The translations under genes were made by a program, and so were the position numbers. Below are positions 8,532 through 16,098 of a DNA stretch of 64,000 nt, in pieces (within the stretch, counting starts at the first letter, position 1; each line of letters starts with the position of its first letter). Origin of the DNA: Collinsella sp. (GTDB taxonomy: Bacteria > Actinomycetota > Coriobacteriia > Coriobacteriales > Coriobacteriaceae); contig DXZQ01000013.1 of the NCBI GenBank assembly GCA_019419585.1, positions 1-64,000 of the forward strand, given 5' to 3'. The notes under the pieces were generated by a model. That model ran no database searches. It was not told the origin of the DNA and saw nothing but the letters and a program-made list of their open reading frames with translations.

Positions 8532-10559
8532 CTACGGGCGCTCGTTGGGAGCCAGACGCTGCATCTTGTTCACGGCCTTGAACTTGGTGAACAGCGGCAC
8601 GTACTCAAAGCTCACGTTGGAGTTCTCCAGGCCGTACCAGCGTGCAGGCGTGCCGGCGGCGCGACGAATGATGTACTTGAGCGTGATGGCCGTACGCTCG
8701 CTCGGCTCCACATCGCTTTCGGGCGCCAGAAGCTTACGGATCAGGACGAACTTGAACGTACCGATGTTGCCCGGATCCTTGTAGACCGAGTAATCATGCG
8801 TCTGCGCCGGCAGCTCGCCGGTGGCAGCCAGGTCCTGAACGACCTGACGCAGGTAGGCATTGACGCGCTGGTTGATCTTGTAGCCCAGGTACAGATGCAC
8901 GCGGAACACGTAGTCGGTGCCGAACGTCTCGACCGAATAGGCAAAGGTATGCGGCTCGTCCATGGTCTCGACATTCACGAACCACCAGGCGCGAGCGCGC
9001 TTGGGATGCTTGTCCAAGATCGAGTAGACGATATCACGGTCGATGTAATCGGTATGGGTGTCCTTGGTCAGGTACACGATGTTGTCGCTCAGGCGCTCGT
9101 AGCGATCGTCATCGCGCAGGCGCTTGAGCTGCGGCAGGTAGCTGCGCAGCGGCAGCAGCGTAAACTGGCGCTGCTCAACAGCCGTACCGTTGTACCAGCA
9201 CACCATGATACCCATGATGAGCGCGGCCATGAGGATGGTGAAATAGCCGCCGTGGAAGAACTTGGTGAGCGAGCTCACGAAGAAGAAGCCTTCGAGCAAA
9301 AGGAAGAAGGCCGCGAAGATCCACGGCGCGACCTTGAGCTTGCGCTCCTCGTGCAGGTAGAAGAAGAGCAGCAGCGTGGTGCACATCATAGTCAGCGTAA
9401 TGGCAAGGCCGTAGGCGGCTTCCATATGCGCCGAGTTCTGGAACAGCAGCACCACGATGACGCAGCCGACAAGCATGACGTTGTTGACCATGGGGATGTA
9501 GAGCTGGCCCTTGGTCTCGGCAGGGTAGAAGACCTGCATGTGCGGCATGAGGTCCAGACGGCTGGCCTCGGACACCAGCGAGAATGCGCCGGTGATGAGC
9601 GCCTGCGAGGCAATGATGGCCGCGACGGTGGAAAGGCCGACGGCAAACGGGCGCAGGCCCGGGGCGAGCATCTGGTAGAACGGGTTGAGATCGGCAATGC
9701 CCATGAGCTCGGGGTTGGCAGCGTTGTTCATAAGCCAAGCGCCCTGGCCCATATAGGAAAGCAGCAGGCAGCACTTAACGAACGGCCAGGTAGCGTAGAT
9801 GTTGCCGCGGCCGACGTGGCCCATGTCGGAGTAGAGCGCCTCGGCACCGGTGGTGGCGAGGAAGCAGCTGCCCAGAATCATGATGCCCGCATGGTTGTTG
9901 GGGCTCAGCAAAAAGGCAATGCCGCGCACCGGGTTGAGGCACAGCAGCACGGCGGGGTGCTGGAGGACAAAGAACAGACCCGTACCGCCCAAGAACAGGA
10001 ACCACAGCGTCATGATGGGGCCAAAGGCGTGACCGATCTTGGCCGTGCCGATGCGCTGCACCAAGAAGAGCGCGATGATGATGGCAAGCGTGATGGCGAC
10101 GACACGACCCTGGTCGTCACCGAGCACGGCATGGACCGCCGGGATGGTGCGCAGGCCCTCGATGGCCGTGGTGACGGTAACGGCAGGCGTCAGGATGCCG
10201 TCGGCGAGGAGCGCCGCGCCGCCCAGCATGGCGGGGATGATGAGCCACTTGCCGCAGCGCTTGACCAGGCTGTACAGGGCAAAGATGCCGCCCTCGCCGT
10301 GGTTGTCGGCGCGCAGCGAGATCAGCACGTACTTGACGGTCGTCAGCAGCGTGACCGTCCACACGACAAGGGAGAGCGCGCCGAGCACGAACTCCTGCGT
10401 GACGCTTCCGATGCCGCCGTTGCCGGCAACGAGCGCCTTGGTTACATACATGGGGCTGGTGCCGATATCGCCATACACCACGCCCAGCGTGACGAGCATC
10501 GCCGAGATGCTCACAGGAATCGCAGCGTGCGAGGCTACTTCCTTTGCCTTTTGTTCCAT
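8532..10559 (-). CDS. kup: KUP-family potassium uptake permease
   Basis: A 675-residue Kup (Trk-independent K+/H+ symporter) protein. The N-terminal signature 'LGVVYGDIGTSPMYV' lies in the first helix, about twelve hydrophobic helices reach to roughly residue 455, and a hydrophilic cytosolic C-terminal domain follows, as is usual for Kup. The ATG at 10559 has GGGAGG at 10570-10575; a TTG six codons upstream would overlap that site. A TATAAT on this strand (10600-10595) is a likely -10. It is the first gene of a kup, small protein, kdpD, kdpE run, implying KdpDE-linked control of this permease. Confidence 0.92.
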   Translation of the reverse strand: MEQKAKEVASHAAIPVSISAMLVTLGVVYGDIGTSPMYVTKALVAGNGGIGSVTQEFVLGALSLVVWTVTLLTTVKYVLISLRADNHGEGGIFALYSLVKRCGKWLIIPAMLGGAALLADGILTPAVTVTTAIEGLRTIPAVHAVLGDDQGRVVAITLAIIIALFLVQRIGTAKIGHAFGPIMTLWFLFLGGTGLFFVLQHPAVLLCLNPVRGIAFLLSPNNHAGIMILGSCFLATTGAEALYSDMGHVGRGNIYATWPFVKCCLLLSYMGQGAWLMNNAANPELMGIADLNPFYQMLAPGLRPFAVGLSTVAAIIASQALITGAFSLVSEASRLDLMPHMQVFYPAETKGQLYIPMVNNVMLVGCVIVVLLFQNSAHMEAAYGLAITLTMMCTTLLLFFYLHEERKLKVAPWIFAAFFLLLEGFFFVSSLTKFFHGGYFTILMAALIMGIMVCWYNGTAVEQRQFTLLPLRSYLPQLKRLRDDDRYERLSDNIVYLTKDTHTDYIDRDIVYSILDKHPKRARAWWFVNVETMDEPHTFAYSVETFGTDYVFRVHLYLGYKINQRVNAYLRQVVQDLAATGELPAQTHDYSVYKDPGNIGTFKFVLIRKLLAPESDVEPSERTAITLKYIIRRAAGTPARWYGLENSNVSFEYVPLFTKFKAVNKMQRLAPNERP

Positions 10560-10594
10560 AAGCCGGTTTCCTCCCAATTTTAACGTTCGACGGG

Positions 10595-10600
10595 ATTATA
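10595..10600 (-). promoter_or_regulatory. -10 element upstream of kup
   Basis: Consensus TATAAT on the minus strand lies about 35 nt before the kup ATG. The matching -35 is poor, which would fit an activator-dependent promoter. No KdpE operator is recognised. Confidence 0.45.
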
Positions 10601-10682
10601 TGTAATCAGCCCATATTTTAATGGCACCGTTTTCCCGGCTAGATAAACATTTATGCGGCCTTTAGGCCACCGCGGCGATATG

Positions 10683-10717
10683 GAATGTGACAAAGGGATA
10701 CCCCCTTTGTCACATTC
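10683..10717. terminator. 15-bp perfect hairpin at the nitroreductase end
   Basis: GAATGTGACAAAGGG (10683-10697) pairs with CCCTTTGTCACATTC (10703-10717) around five bases, immediately after the nitroreductase stop. No T-run follows. The same stem word recurs imperfectly at 37952-37983, so it belongs to a dispersed hairpin set. Confidence 0.6.
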
Positions 10718-10718
10718 G

Positions 10719-11591
10719 TCATTTTCCGAGCCAGTTTTTGAACCACCACTCCATAGAGCGGCTCATCTCGGCCATAAAGGGACTCGTGTGCTTACGGGTG
10801 TAGATATCGACGACGCGCTCGCCCACCTCGCGGGCGTGCGGGCGAAACATCGCGTCCATCTCGGCCACCTGCGCATCCAAGGTCGCGGCGTCGGCGCGAC
10901 AATAACGCTCCTCATGCACCAGGTTCACCACGGGATGCGCGATCGCCGGGCGCTCCTTGCGGGGCGTGCCGATGATGAGCATCGACAGCGGCATGGTATA
11001 GGGAGGCAAGTCCAGCAGCGCGGCGACTTCCTCGGCGTTCTCGACGACATCGCCGATATAGCAGCTCCCCAGCCCCAGGGCCTCGGCGGCAACCACGGCG
11101 TTTTGAGCGGCGATCATGGCATCCTGTGCCGCGATGGCAAAGTCGCCCAGGCCCGGCGCACGACGGGGCGACTTGCCCGTGCGCTCGACAAACTCGGGCT
11201 CAAAGCAACCCACGTGCTCAAACAGATCGATCCACTTGGCATAGTCGACTACAAATATGAGTGCCCAGGGCGCCTTGGCGATCATGGGCTGATGATCGCA
11301 CAGGTCGGCCAGGCGGTCCAATGTGGCCTGCTCACGAATGCTCACGATGGAATACATCATCATGGCGCCTGCCGACGGCGCACGGCTCGCCGCATGCAGA
11401 ATCGCCGCCCGCTGTTCGTCGGTCACCGCCACGGGACGGTCATCGTCATCACGCGCGAAGGCACGCGTAGACGAGCGATGCTCCAAGATGTCCAGTACCG
11501 CGTTGCCCGTAGTCTCGACCGGATAGCCGTATGTATCCACGACCGCAGCTCCGTCGCTGCCCATGTCCGCCTTGCAAACCTGCTCGCTCAT
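10719..11591 (-). CDS. Nitroreductase family flavoprotein
   Basis: A 290-residue protein with the nitroreductase fold: the FMN-binding start 'LEHRSSTRAF', 'ASRAPSAGAMMMYSI' near residue 68, and 'AAQNAVVAAEALGLGSCYIGDV' as the second half of the flavin site. The length and C-terminal extension resemble NfsA-like members. The substrate is unknown; family members reduce nitroaromatics, quinones or flavins with NAD(P)H. The extra 35 N-terminal residues are unusual, and no convincing ribosome site was found to fix the start. It is divergent from the MdoB-type gene and is probably a single-gene unit ending at the hairpin 10683-10717. Confidence 0.82.
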   Translation of the reverse strand: MSEQVCKADMGSDGAAVVDTYGYPVETTGNAVLDILEHRSSTRAFARDDDDRPVAVTDEQRAAILHAASRAPSAGAMMMYSIVSIREQATLDRLADLCDHQPMIAKAPWALIFVVDYAKWIDLFEHVGCFEPEFVERTGKSPRRAPGLGDFAIAAQDAMIAAQNAVVAAEALGLGSCYIGDVVENAEEVAALLDLPPYTMPLSMLIIGTPRKERPAIAHPVVNLVHEERYCRADAATLDAQVAEMDAMFRPHAREVGERVVDIYTRKHTSPFMAEMSRSMEWWFKNWLGK

Positions 11592-11804
11592 CGCCCTACC
11601 CTCGCCATTTCTTTAAGAAGCCTTTACGTTTCCGTGTAATTCCCGTCCATTATCGCGCAGGTCGCCGCTACATTGCGCAACACCACCACGCACGCGCGTT
11701 ATTATGGCTGGTTGTTGTGCGCAGTCACCAAATGCAGCGTATATCTTGGTAACAATCGGGTAAACCCCCGCTTTCGTAGGTTTTAGTTTGTGAGGAGTCT
11801 CAGC

Positions 11805-14105
11805 ATGTTCGCTGCCGCCATCTCGCTCGTCGGTCTTGCGGCGACCGTCTACCTTGTCTTGCGCGAGGCCAAGGCCATTCGCGCTCAGTCGGGCACCGTT
11901 GCCAAAAGCGCTCTTGGGTGGAGCGTCGCCTTCGGCCTGTTCCAGCTCTTTTTGACCATTTGGGGCGCCATTGGCCTCGTCGCCCAAAACGAGCCGCTCG
12001 CCTTTGTGATGCTCATCCTGACCAATGCCATCCTCACCGGCTGCGCTTGGGCCAGCATCGCCCGCGACCGTATCGCCCCGCGCGTCTTTGCGTTTGCCGC
12101 GCCCGATGCCCCCGCTCCCACCGGCAAGCTCGCCCGCCTGCGCGGCGCCTTTGTGGGCCGCCCGCTCGTCGCCGCCGTCCTGTGTCTGCTGCTCGCCGGC
12201 GTCTTTGCGCTGCTGGGCATGGAGGTCTCATCCAACCACGACTTTACCTGGGTCTACCCCCTGTGCATCCTGCTCGAGTGGGCTATCATCACCGTGCTCA
12301 TGACCGGCTTGTTCTTCCTATTCCAGCGCCACGGCGCAGCTCCGGCCGTCCTGGCCTTTGCCCTCTTTGTCCTGGGCATTGCCGAGTTCTTCGTCATCAC
12401 GTTTAAATCCATGCCCATCCAGCCGGGCGACCTTTCGGCCATTTCCACCGCCGCCGCGGTCGCCGGCAACGGCTACACCTTCTCCATCTCGTTGTTCTGC
12501 GTGCTGTCCATGGGCTTTACCGCCATCGCCATGTTGCTATGCGAGTACGCCGGCCTGGTGGCACCGCACCGTCAGAAGGGTGCCGTCAACGCCAAGCGCA
12601 TGCTGCTCATCAACCTGCTCGTGGCGGTGCTGTGCCTGGGCGGCGTGACCGCGCATGTCACGCTTATCGACTACTACAACACCCTCGGCATCACCGTCTA
12701 CACCTGGCGTCCGCTCGAGAGCTACTGGCGCGAGGGCTATCTGCCTGCCTTTATTAGTGCAGCACAGTCCATCAAGCCGCCCAAACCCGCCGACTACTCC
12801 GTCGACGATGCCAAGGCCACGCTCAAAAAGTACGCCAAGGCCTACGACAAGTCCGACGCGGCCAAGAGCGACGAGCGCGCCGCCGCAAAGGAGCAATTCG
12901 ACAGCGAGAAGCCCACGGTCATCGCCATCATGAACGAGACCTTCTCGGACCTGTCCATCTACCAGAACATGCGCGCCGGCTACGAGGGCCCGCAGTACTT
13001 TAAGAACCTGTCCAACTGCCTCAGCCGCGGCAAGCTCTACGTGAGTGCCTACGGCGGCGGCACCGCCAATACCGAGTTTGAGTTTATGACCGGCAACTCC
13101 ATGGCCAACCTGGGTTCGGGCGTGTACCCCTACACCATCTACAACATGGAGACGACCGGGAACCTGGCAGAGCAGTTCAAATCGCTCGGCTATTCCACCA
13201 CGGCCATGCACCCCAACCACGCCACCAACTGGAACCGCGAGAACGTCTATAAGGACTTTGGCTTTGACCAGTTCCTGTCCATCAACGACTTCCAGGGAGC
13301 CGATACCCTGCGCGGCATGGTGACCGACCAGGCTACCTACGACAAGATTCTTGAGCTGCTCGACCAGAACGCCGATCCGCAGTTTATCTTCGACGTGACC
13401 ATGCAGAACCACTCGGGCTACGACACGGGCCTGCTGCCGGTCGACAAGCAGATGCACCTGAACATCGACACGACCGACCTGGACGCCAAGACCGTCGAGG
13501 ACGGCACGCTCTCCGATGTCGACGAGTATGTCTCGTGCATCGAGCAGTCCGACCAGGCGCTGCGCTACTTCCTTAACGCCTTAAGCAAGCTCGACCGCAA
13601 GGTGGTCGTGGTGTTCTGGGGCGACCACCAGCCGTTCTTCCCGTCCAAGTTCAATGACAAGTGGTTTACCGGCGAGGACGACGCCACGCATCAGGAGCGT
13701 CTGTGGCAGACCGACTACATCATCTGGGCCAACTACGACGTTGCCGGCTGCGACCAGACGAGCGAGGTCGACGACCTGTCCACCAACTACCTGTCCACCC
13801 AGCTTATGCAGCTGATCGGCGCCCCGCTGACCGACCACCAGAAGGCGCACATGACGCTGCGCGAGTCGCTGCCCGCCATCAACTCGGTGGGCTACGAGGA
13901 CGCCAGCCTGCGCTGGGCGCTCTCCTCCAACGTCACCGGTGACGACGCCGCTGCCGCAGCCGCCACCAAGGCGCGCGAGGATTACGCCAAGATGCAGTAC
14001 TACGAGATGTTCCGCGACGGCAAGAACGTGTACACCAAGCACTTCCAGACCGAGGCAAACGAGACCGACCCTAACCTGGCACCGGGCACGACGAAGATCA
14101 AGTAG
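11805..14105 (+). CDS. LtaS/MdoB-type phosphoglycerol transferase (sulfatase fold)
   Basis: A 766-residue membrane enzyme. Several transmembrane helices fill the first 290 residues, followed by an extracellular alkaline-phosphatase-like domain. Visible catalytic features are 'IAIMNETFSDLS' (metal Glu), 'GGGTANTEFEFMTG' (probable nucleophile Thr), 'TAMHPNHATNW' and 'FWGDHQPFF' (metal Asp/His). The family polymerises or transfers glycerol phosphate from phosphatidylglycerol to lipoteichoic acid or glycans. The ATG at 11805 is preferred because GAGGAG lies seven bases upstream. It is monocistronic and ends just before a large nested hairpin (14134-14263). Confidence 0.88.
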   Translation: MFAAAISLVGLAATVYLVLREAKAIRAQSGTVAKSALGWSVAFGLFQLFLTIWGAIGLVAQNEPLAFVMLILTNAILTGCAWASIARDRIAPRVFAFAAPDAPAPTGKLARLRGAFVGRPLVAAVLCLLLAGVFALLGMEVSSNHDFTWVYPLCILLEWAIITVLMTGLFFLFQRHGAAPAVLAFALFVLGIAEFFVITFKSMPIQPGDLSAISTAAAVAGNGYTFSISLFCVLSMGFTAIAMLLCEYAGLVAPHRQKGAVNAKRMLLINLLVAVLCLGGVTAHVTLIDYYNTLGITVYTWRPLESYWREGYLPAFISAAQSIKPPKPADYSVDDAKATLKKYAKAYDKSDAAKSDERAAAKEQFDSEKPTVIAIMNETFSDLSIYQNMRAGYEGPQYFKNLSNCLSRGKLYVSAYGGGTANTEFEFMTGNSMANLGSGVYPYTIYNMETTGNLAEQFKSLGYSTTAMHPNHATNWNRENVYKDFGFDQFLSINDFQGADTLRGMVTDQATYDKILELLDQNADPQFIFDVTMQNHSGYDTGLLPVDKQMHLNIDTTDLDAKTVEDGTLSDVDEYVSCIEQSDQALRYFLNALSKLDRKVVVVFWGDHQPFFPSKFNDKWFTGEDDATHQERLWQTDYIIWANYDVAGCDQTSEVDDLSTNYLSTQLMQLIGAPLTDHQKAHMTLRESLPAINSVGYEDASLRWALSSNVTGDDAAAAAATKAREDYAKMQYYEMFRDGKNVYTKHFQTEANETDPNLAPGTTKIK

Positions 14106-14133
14106 CGACTAGCTGCGAGTTCATAACTGAAAC

Positions 14134-14263
14134 GTCTGTCCGGGCGGAGGCATATAAGGTTCCCTGCTCGGACAGTCCTGCGTAAGACGGAGGCCACATT
14201 AAGTGGCCTCCTTTGCGTGCGGAACTCGCGATGAACCTTATATGCCTCCGTCCGGACAGACGC
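14134..14263. terminator. Nested hairpin element: 30-bp outer stem around an inner terminator hairpin
   Basis: Positions 14134-14163 pair with 14234-14263 over 30 bp with one G-T. Inside, GGAGGCCAC/GTGGCCTCC (14190-14212) forms a terminator-like stem followed by TTTG. It lies 29 nt after the MdoB-type stop. About 77 bp of it (14160-14237) recurs in inverse at 14695-14771. Confidence 0.75.
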
Positions 14264-14316
14264 CTTGTTGTTGGAGCGCGGCTTGTCATGGGGGTACCCG
14301 CAACATATATAAGTTG

Positions 14317-14343
14317 AAGGCCACATTAAGTGGCCTTCTTTGT
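14317..14343. repeat. Third copy of the inner AGGCCACATTAAGTGGCCT hairpin
   Basis: GAAGGCCAC and GTGGCCTTC pair around ATTAA, followed by TTTG. The core is identical to the hairpins inside the elements at 14134-14263 and 14670-14796. It stands immediately before the 62-nt array. Confidence 0.75.
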
Positions 14344-14347
14344 ATTC

Positions 14348-14640
14348 GGAAAGTGTGTCCCGGAATCTGCCTTCGGAATGGGACGCAGTTTCCGCTTGAG
14401 GGCCTGTTGGGAAAGCGCATCCCACTTCAAGAGTAAATTCCGGGTCGCACTTTCCGCTAAGGCTCTCAACCGGAAAGTGCATCCCATTCCAAGCCTTAAT
14501 TCCGGGACATAGTTTCCGGACAAGACATCAACCGGAAAGTGGGGACCACTCTGAGCGCCGATTCTGGGACACACTTTCCGAAACCCCGCCCATCCGGAAA
14601 GCCCGTCCCGCTCTGAATACATCCGGGCATGGAATAACCG
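14348..14640. repeat. Five-unit hairpin array with 62-nt period, copy A
   Basis: Units start at 14348, 14410, 14471, 14533 and 14595. Each of the first four is a roughly 48-50-nt imperfect hairpin: a left arm like CCGGAAAGTGCATCCC, a middle near ATTCCAAGN5AATTC, and a right arm like GGGACACAGTTTCCGG. Spacers of 12-14 nt follow. The fifth lacks the right arm and ends ATCCGGGCATGGAATAA. No ORF is convincing here. A homologous array lies at 24050-24345. Confidence 0.85.
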
Positions 14641-14669
14641 CTTATTAGGCCTTCCGTCAATAAAGGGGC

Positions 14670-14796
14670 GCCCTCCCGAGCGGCGAGCTCGAAGTTCATC
14701 GCGAGTTCCGCACGCAAAGAAGGCCACTTAATGTGGCCTTCGTCTTGCGCAGGACTGTAGAGCAGGGAACTTCGTGCCCGCCGCCCGGGAGGGCGT
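14670..14796. terminator. Inverted copy of the nested hairpin element at the end of the surface locus
   Basis: CGCCCTCCCG (14670-14679) pairs with CGGGAGGGCG (14787-14796), with more pairing inward. Within it, 14695-14771 is the inverse of 14160-14237, including AAGGCCAC/GTGGCCTT. On the minus strand the inner hairpin is followed by CTTTGCG, so it probably terminates the 23651-14815 operon. Confidence 0.7.
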
Positions 14797-14814
14797 TGCG
14801 TTTAGAAGATGAAC

Positions 14815-15513
14815 CTAGCGCTTATCCCTCCGGGACAAAAGAAGTGCGGCTATAAATGCGATGATTGCAAGTGTCAGCAACACCAAAAGCAACGTGAGCG
14901 TGTTGTCGCCTGTTGCCACCAGACCAAGCAAACCGGGCTTCTTGCTGTCAGCAGACTGCATGGGGATCTTCTCGCCATCGTCCTCGGCGGTGATTTCCCA
15001 GCGAATGGTCTTGTTTGCGTCGGCAACCTCGTTGCCCACCGACGTCGGGACACTTAGTTGCAAATTGAGCACCGTGCTGCCATCGTTCGTAAACGTTGCG
15101 ACCTGCGTGGGATAGGCGAACACACTGCCCGGCGTTCCCGTCTGGAGCCAACCGGCAGACGCATCGCCCGCCGACGCCGTTAGAGTAATGGGCGACAGCA
15201 GGCGTGCCGTCTCGTGATCGACAACGGCACGCACAAACACGCGCACCTGGGACTTTACGCCCGTGGCACGAATCTCTATCTGCTGATCACGCACATCGCC
15301 AGGCATCAGATCTTTAAAGGCCAAAAACAGATCGGGCTCCCCCGAGGAGTCCGTCGCCCCCGAGACCGTCAGCTGACGCGCATTTCCGTCATAGGCAATC
15401 GCGGGAGTATCGGCAAACGCACGGGCGGGAACAGCGAGCGCGACCACGCAGAAAATGGCCGCGACCATGCAACGCAAGGAGCGCGCAACACCTTTACGAA
15501 TCGGGAACGCCAT
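14815..15513 (-). CDS. Secreted protein with C-terminal LVATGD-like sorting signal
   Basis: A 232-residue surface protein. The N-terminal signal peptide probably ends near 'ARAFADTP' (about residue 35). The middle is a beta-rich domain resembling the Ig-like folds of camelysin-cluster proteins ('FLAFKDLMPGDVRDQQIEI' and 'VRVFVRAVVD'). The end has LVATGD, a hydrophobic helix and RRDKR, the layout of a sortase signal but with Val-Ala instead of Pro-X, so anchoring may be by sortase or simply by the helix. It is the last gene of the SipW locus, two bases after a TasA-like gene, and may tether the fibre to the cell (inference). No sortase is in the window. Confidence 0.7.
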   Translation of the reverse strand: MAFPIRKGVARSLRCMVAAIFCVVALAVPARAFADTPAIAYDGNARQLTVSGATDSSGEPDLFLAFKDLMPGDVRDQQIEIRATGVKSQVRVFVRAVVDHETARLLSPITLTASAGDASAGWLQTGTPGSVFAYPTQVATFTNDGSTVLNLQLSVPTSVGNEVADANKTIRWEITAEDDGEKIPMQSADSKKPGLLGLVATGDNTLTLLLVLLTLAIIAFIAALLLSRRDKR

Positions 15514-15515
15514 AC

Positions 15516-16097
15516 TTACGCACCTCCATGCGGCGGCACCAGCACGTCATTCTCGACCGAGCAACCCCATGCGTCGCGCACGGCCTCATCGGGCGTCGCC
15601 TGGACCGCCTGAGTGGAGATATCCACGACAAGATTGCGACCTTCGGTTGCCTTGAGCTCGGTAACCCTATTAATGAGCACGCCGGTTTCCGCGCCGGGAG
15701 CGACGGGCGACGTCCAGTAATAGAACCCGTCGCTCGCCTTAACCCAGTTATAAGCCGAGTTCGCGCCCGAGGCATCAGCCACGCTCCACGCAATCTCGTA
15801 ATCCGCCTCACCCTTCGGCTCCTCCTTCGGCTCATCCCACAGGCGTGCGCCATCCTGGTCCTGCCAGTAGATATCCACTGCAGCACGAATATAGGCGGGC
15901 GCAGTACCCGTGTTCTTCGCCTTGACATCGCTTTTCACTTTGCCGTTGAGCGTTTCCTGAACCGATGGCGTCACCGACCCGATGCCGAACTGGTTGACCA
16001 GCACGCCCGCAACCGAAAGCCAGGCCAACGTGCCTGCCGTACCGGCCAGGAGGATAACCCCCACCAGCAAGGCGATGATGCGCTTGCGCTTGGACAT
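15516..16097 (-). CDS. TasA/camelysin-like SipW-dependent secreted protein 3
   Basis: A 193-residue protein with the SipW-type signal: basic MSKRKR, a hydrophobic core, then 'TAGTLAWLSVAGVLVNQFGIGSV'-like sequence, in which 'AWL' and 'NQFGIG' match the camelysin/TasA pattern. The rest is a beta-sandwich-like region ('KNTGTAPAYIRAAVDIYW'). In Bacillus, TasA proteins form extracellular fibres after cleavage by SipW. It lies one base from the giant protein stop and two from the next gene, so it is tightly co-transcribed. Whether it is a fibre subunit or an assembly cap cannot be told. Confidence 0.78.
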   Translation of the reverse strand: MSKRKRIIALLVGVILLAGTAGTLAWLSVAGVLVNQFGIGSVTPSVQETLNGKVKSDVKAKNTGTAPAYIRAAVDIYWQDQDGARLWDEPKEEPKGEADYEIAWSVADASGANSAYNWVKASDGFYYWTSPVAPGAETGVLINRVTELKATEGRNLVVDISTQAVQATPDEAVRDAWGCSVENDVLVPPHGGA

Positions 16098-16098
16098 G

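Noticed and set aside
8367..10583. Long plus-strand ORF opposite kup
   Set aside because: Low-complexity His/Arg/Glu-rich translation with no domain; it is the antisense shadow of a GC-rich gene.
10560..10682. c-di-AMP (ydaO) riboswitch before kup
   Set aside because: The leader is short and lacks the conserved ydaO segments; only a small GGCCTTTAGGCC hairpin is present.
14348..14640. CRISPR array
   Set aside because: The period is regular, but every unit is a self-complementary, diverged hairpin with 12-14-nt spacers, and no cas genes are in the window.
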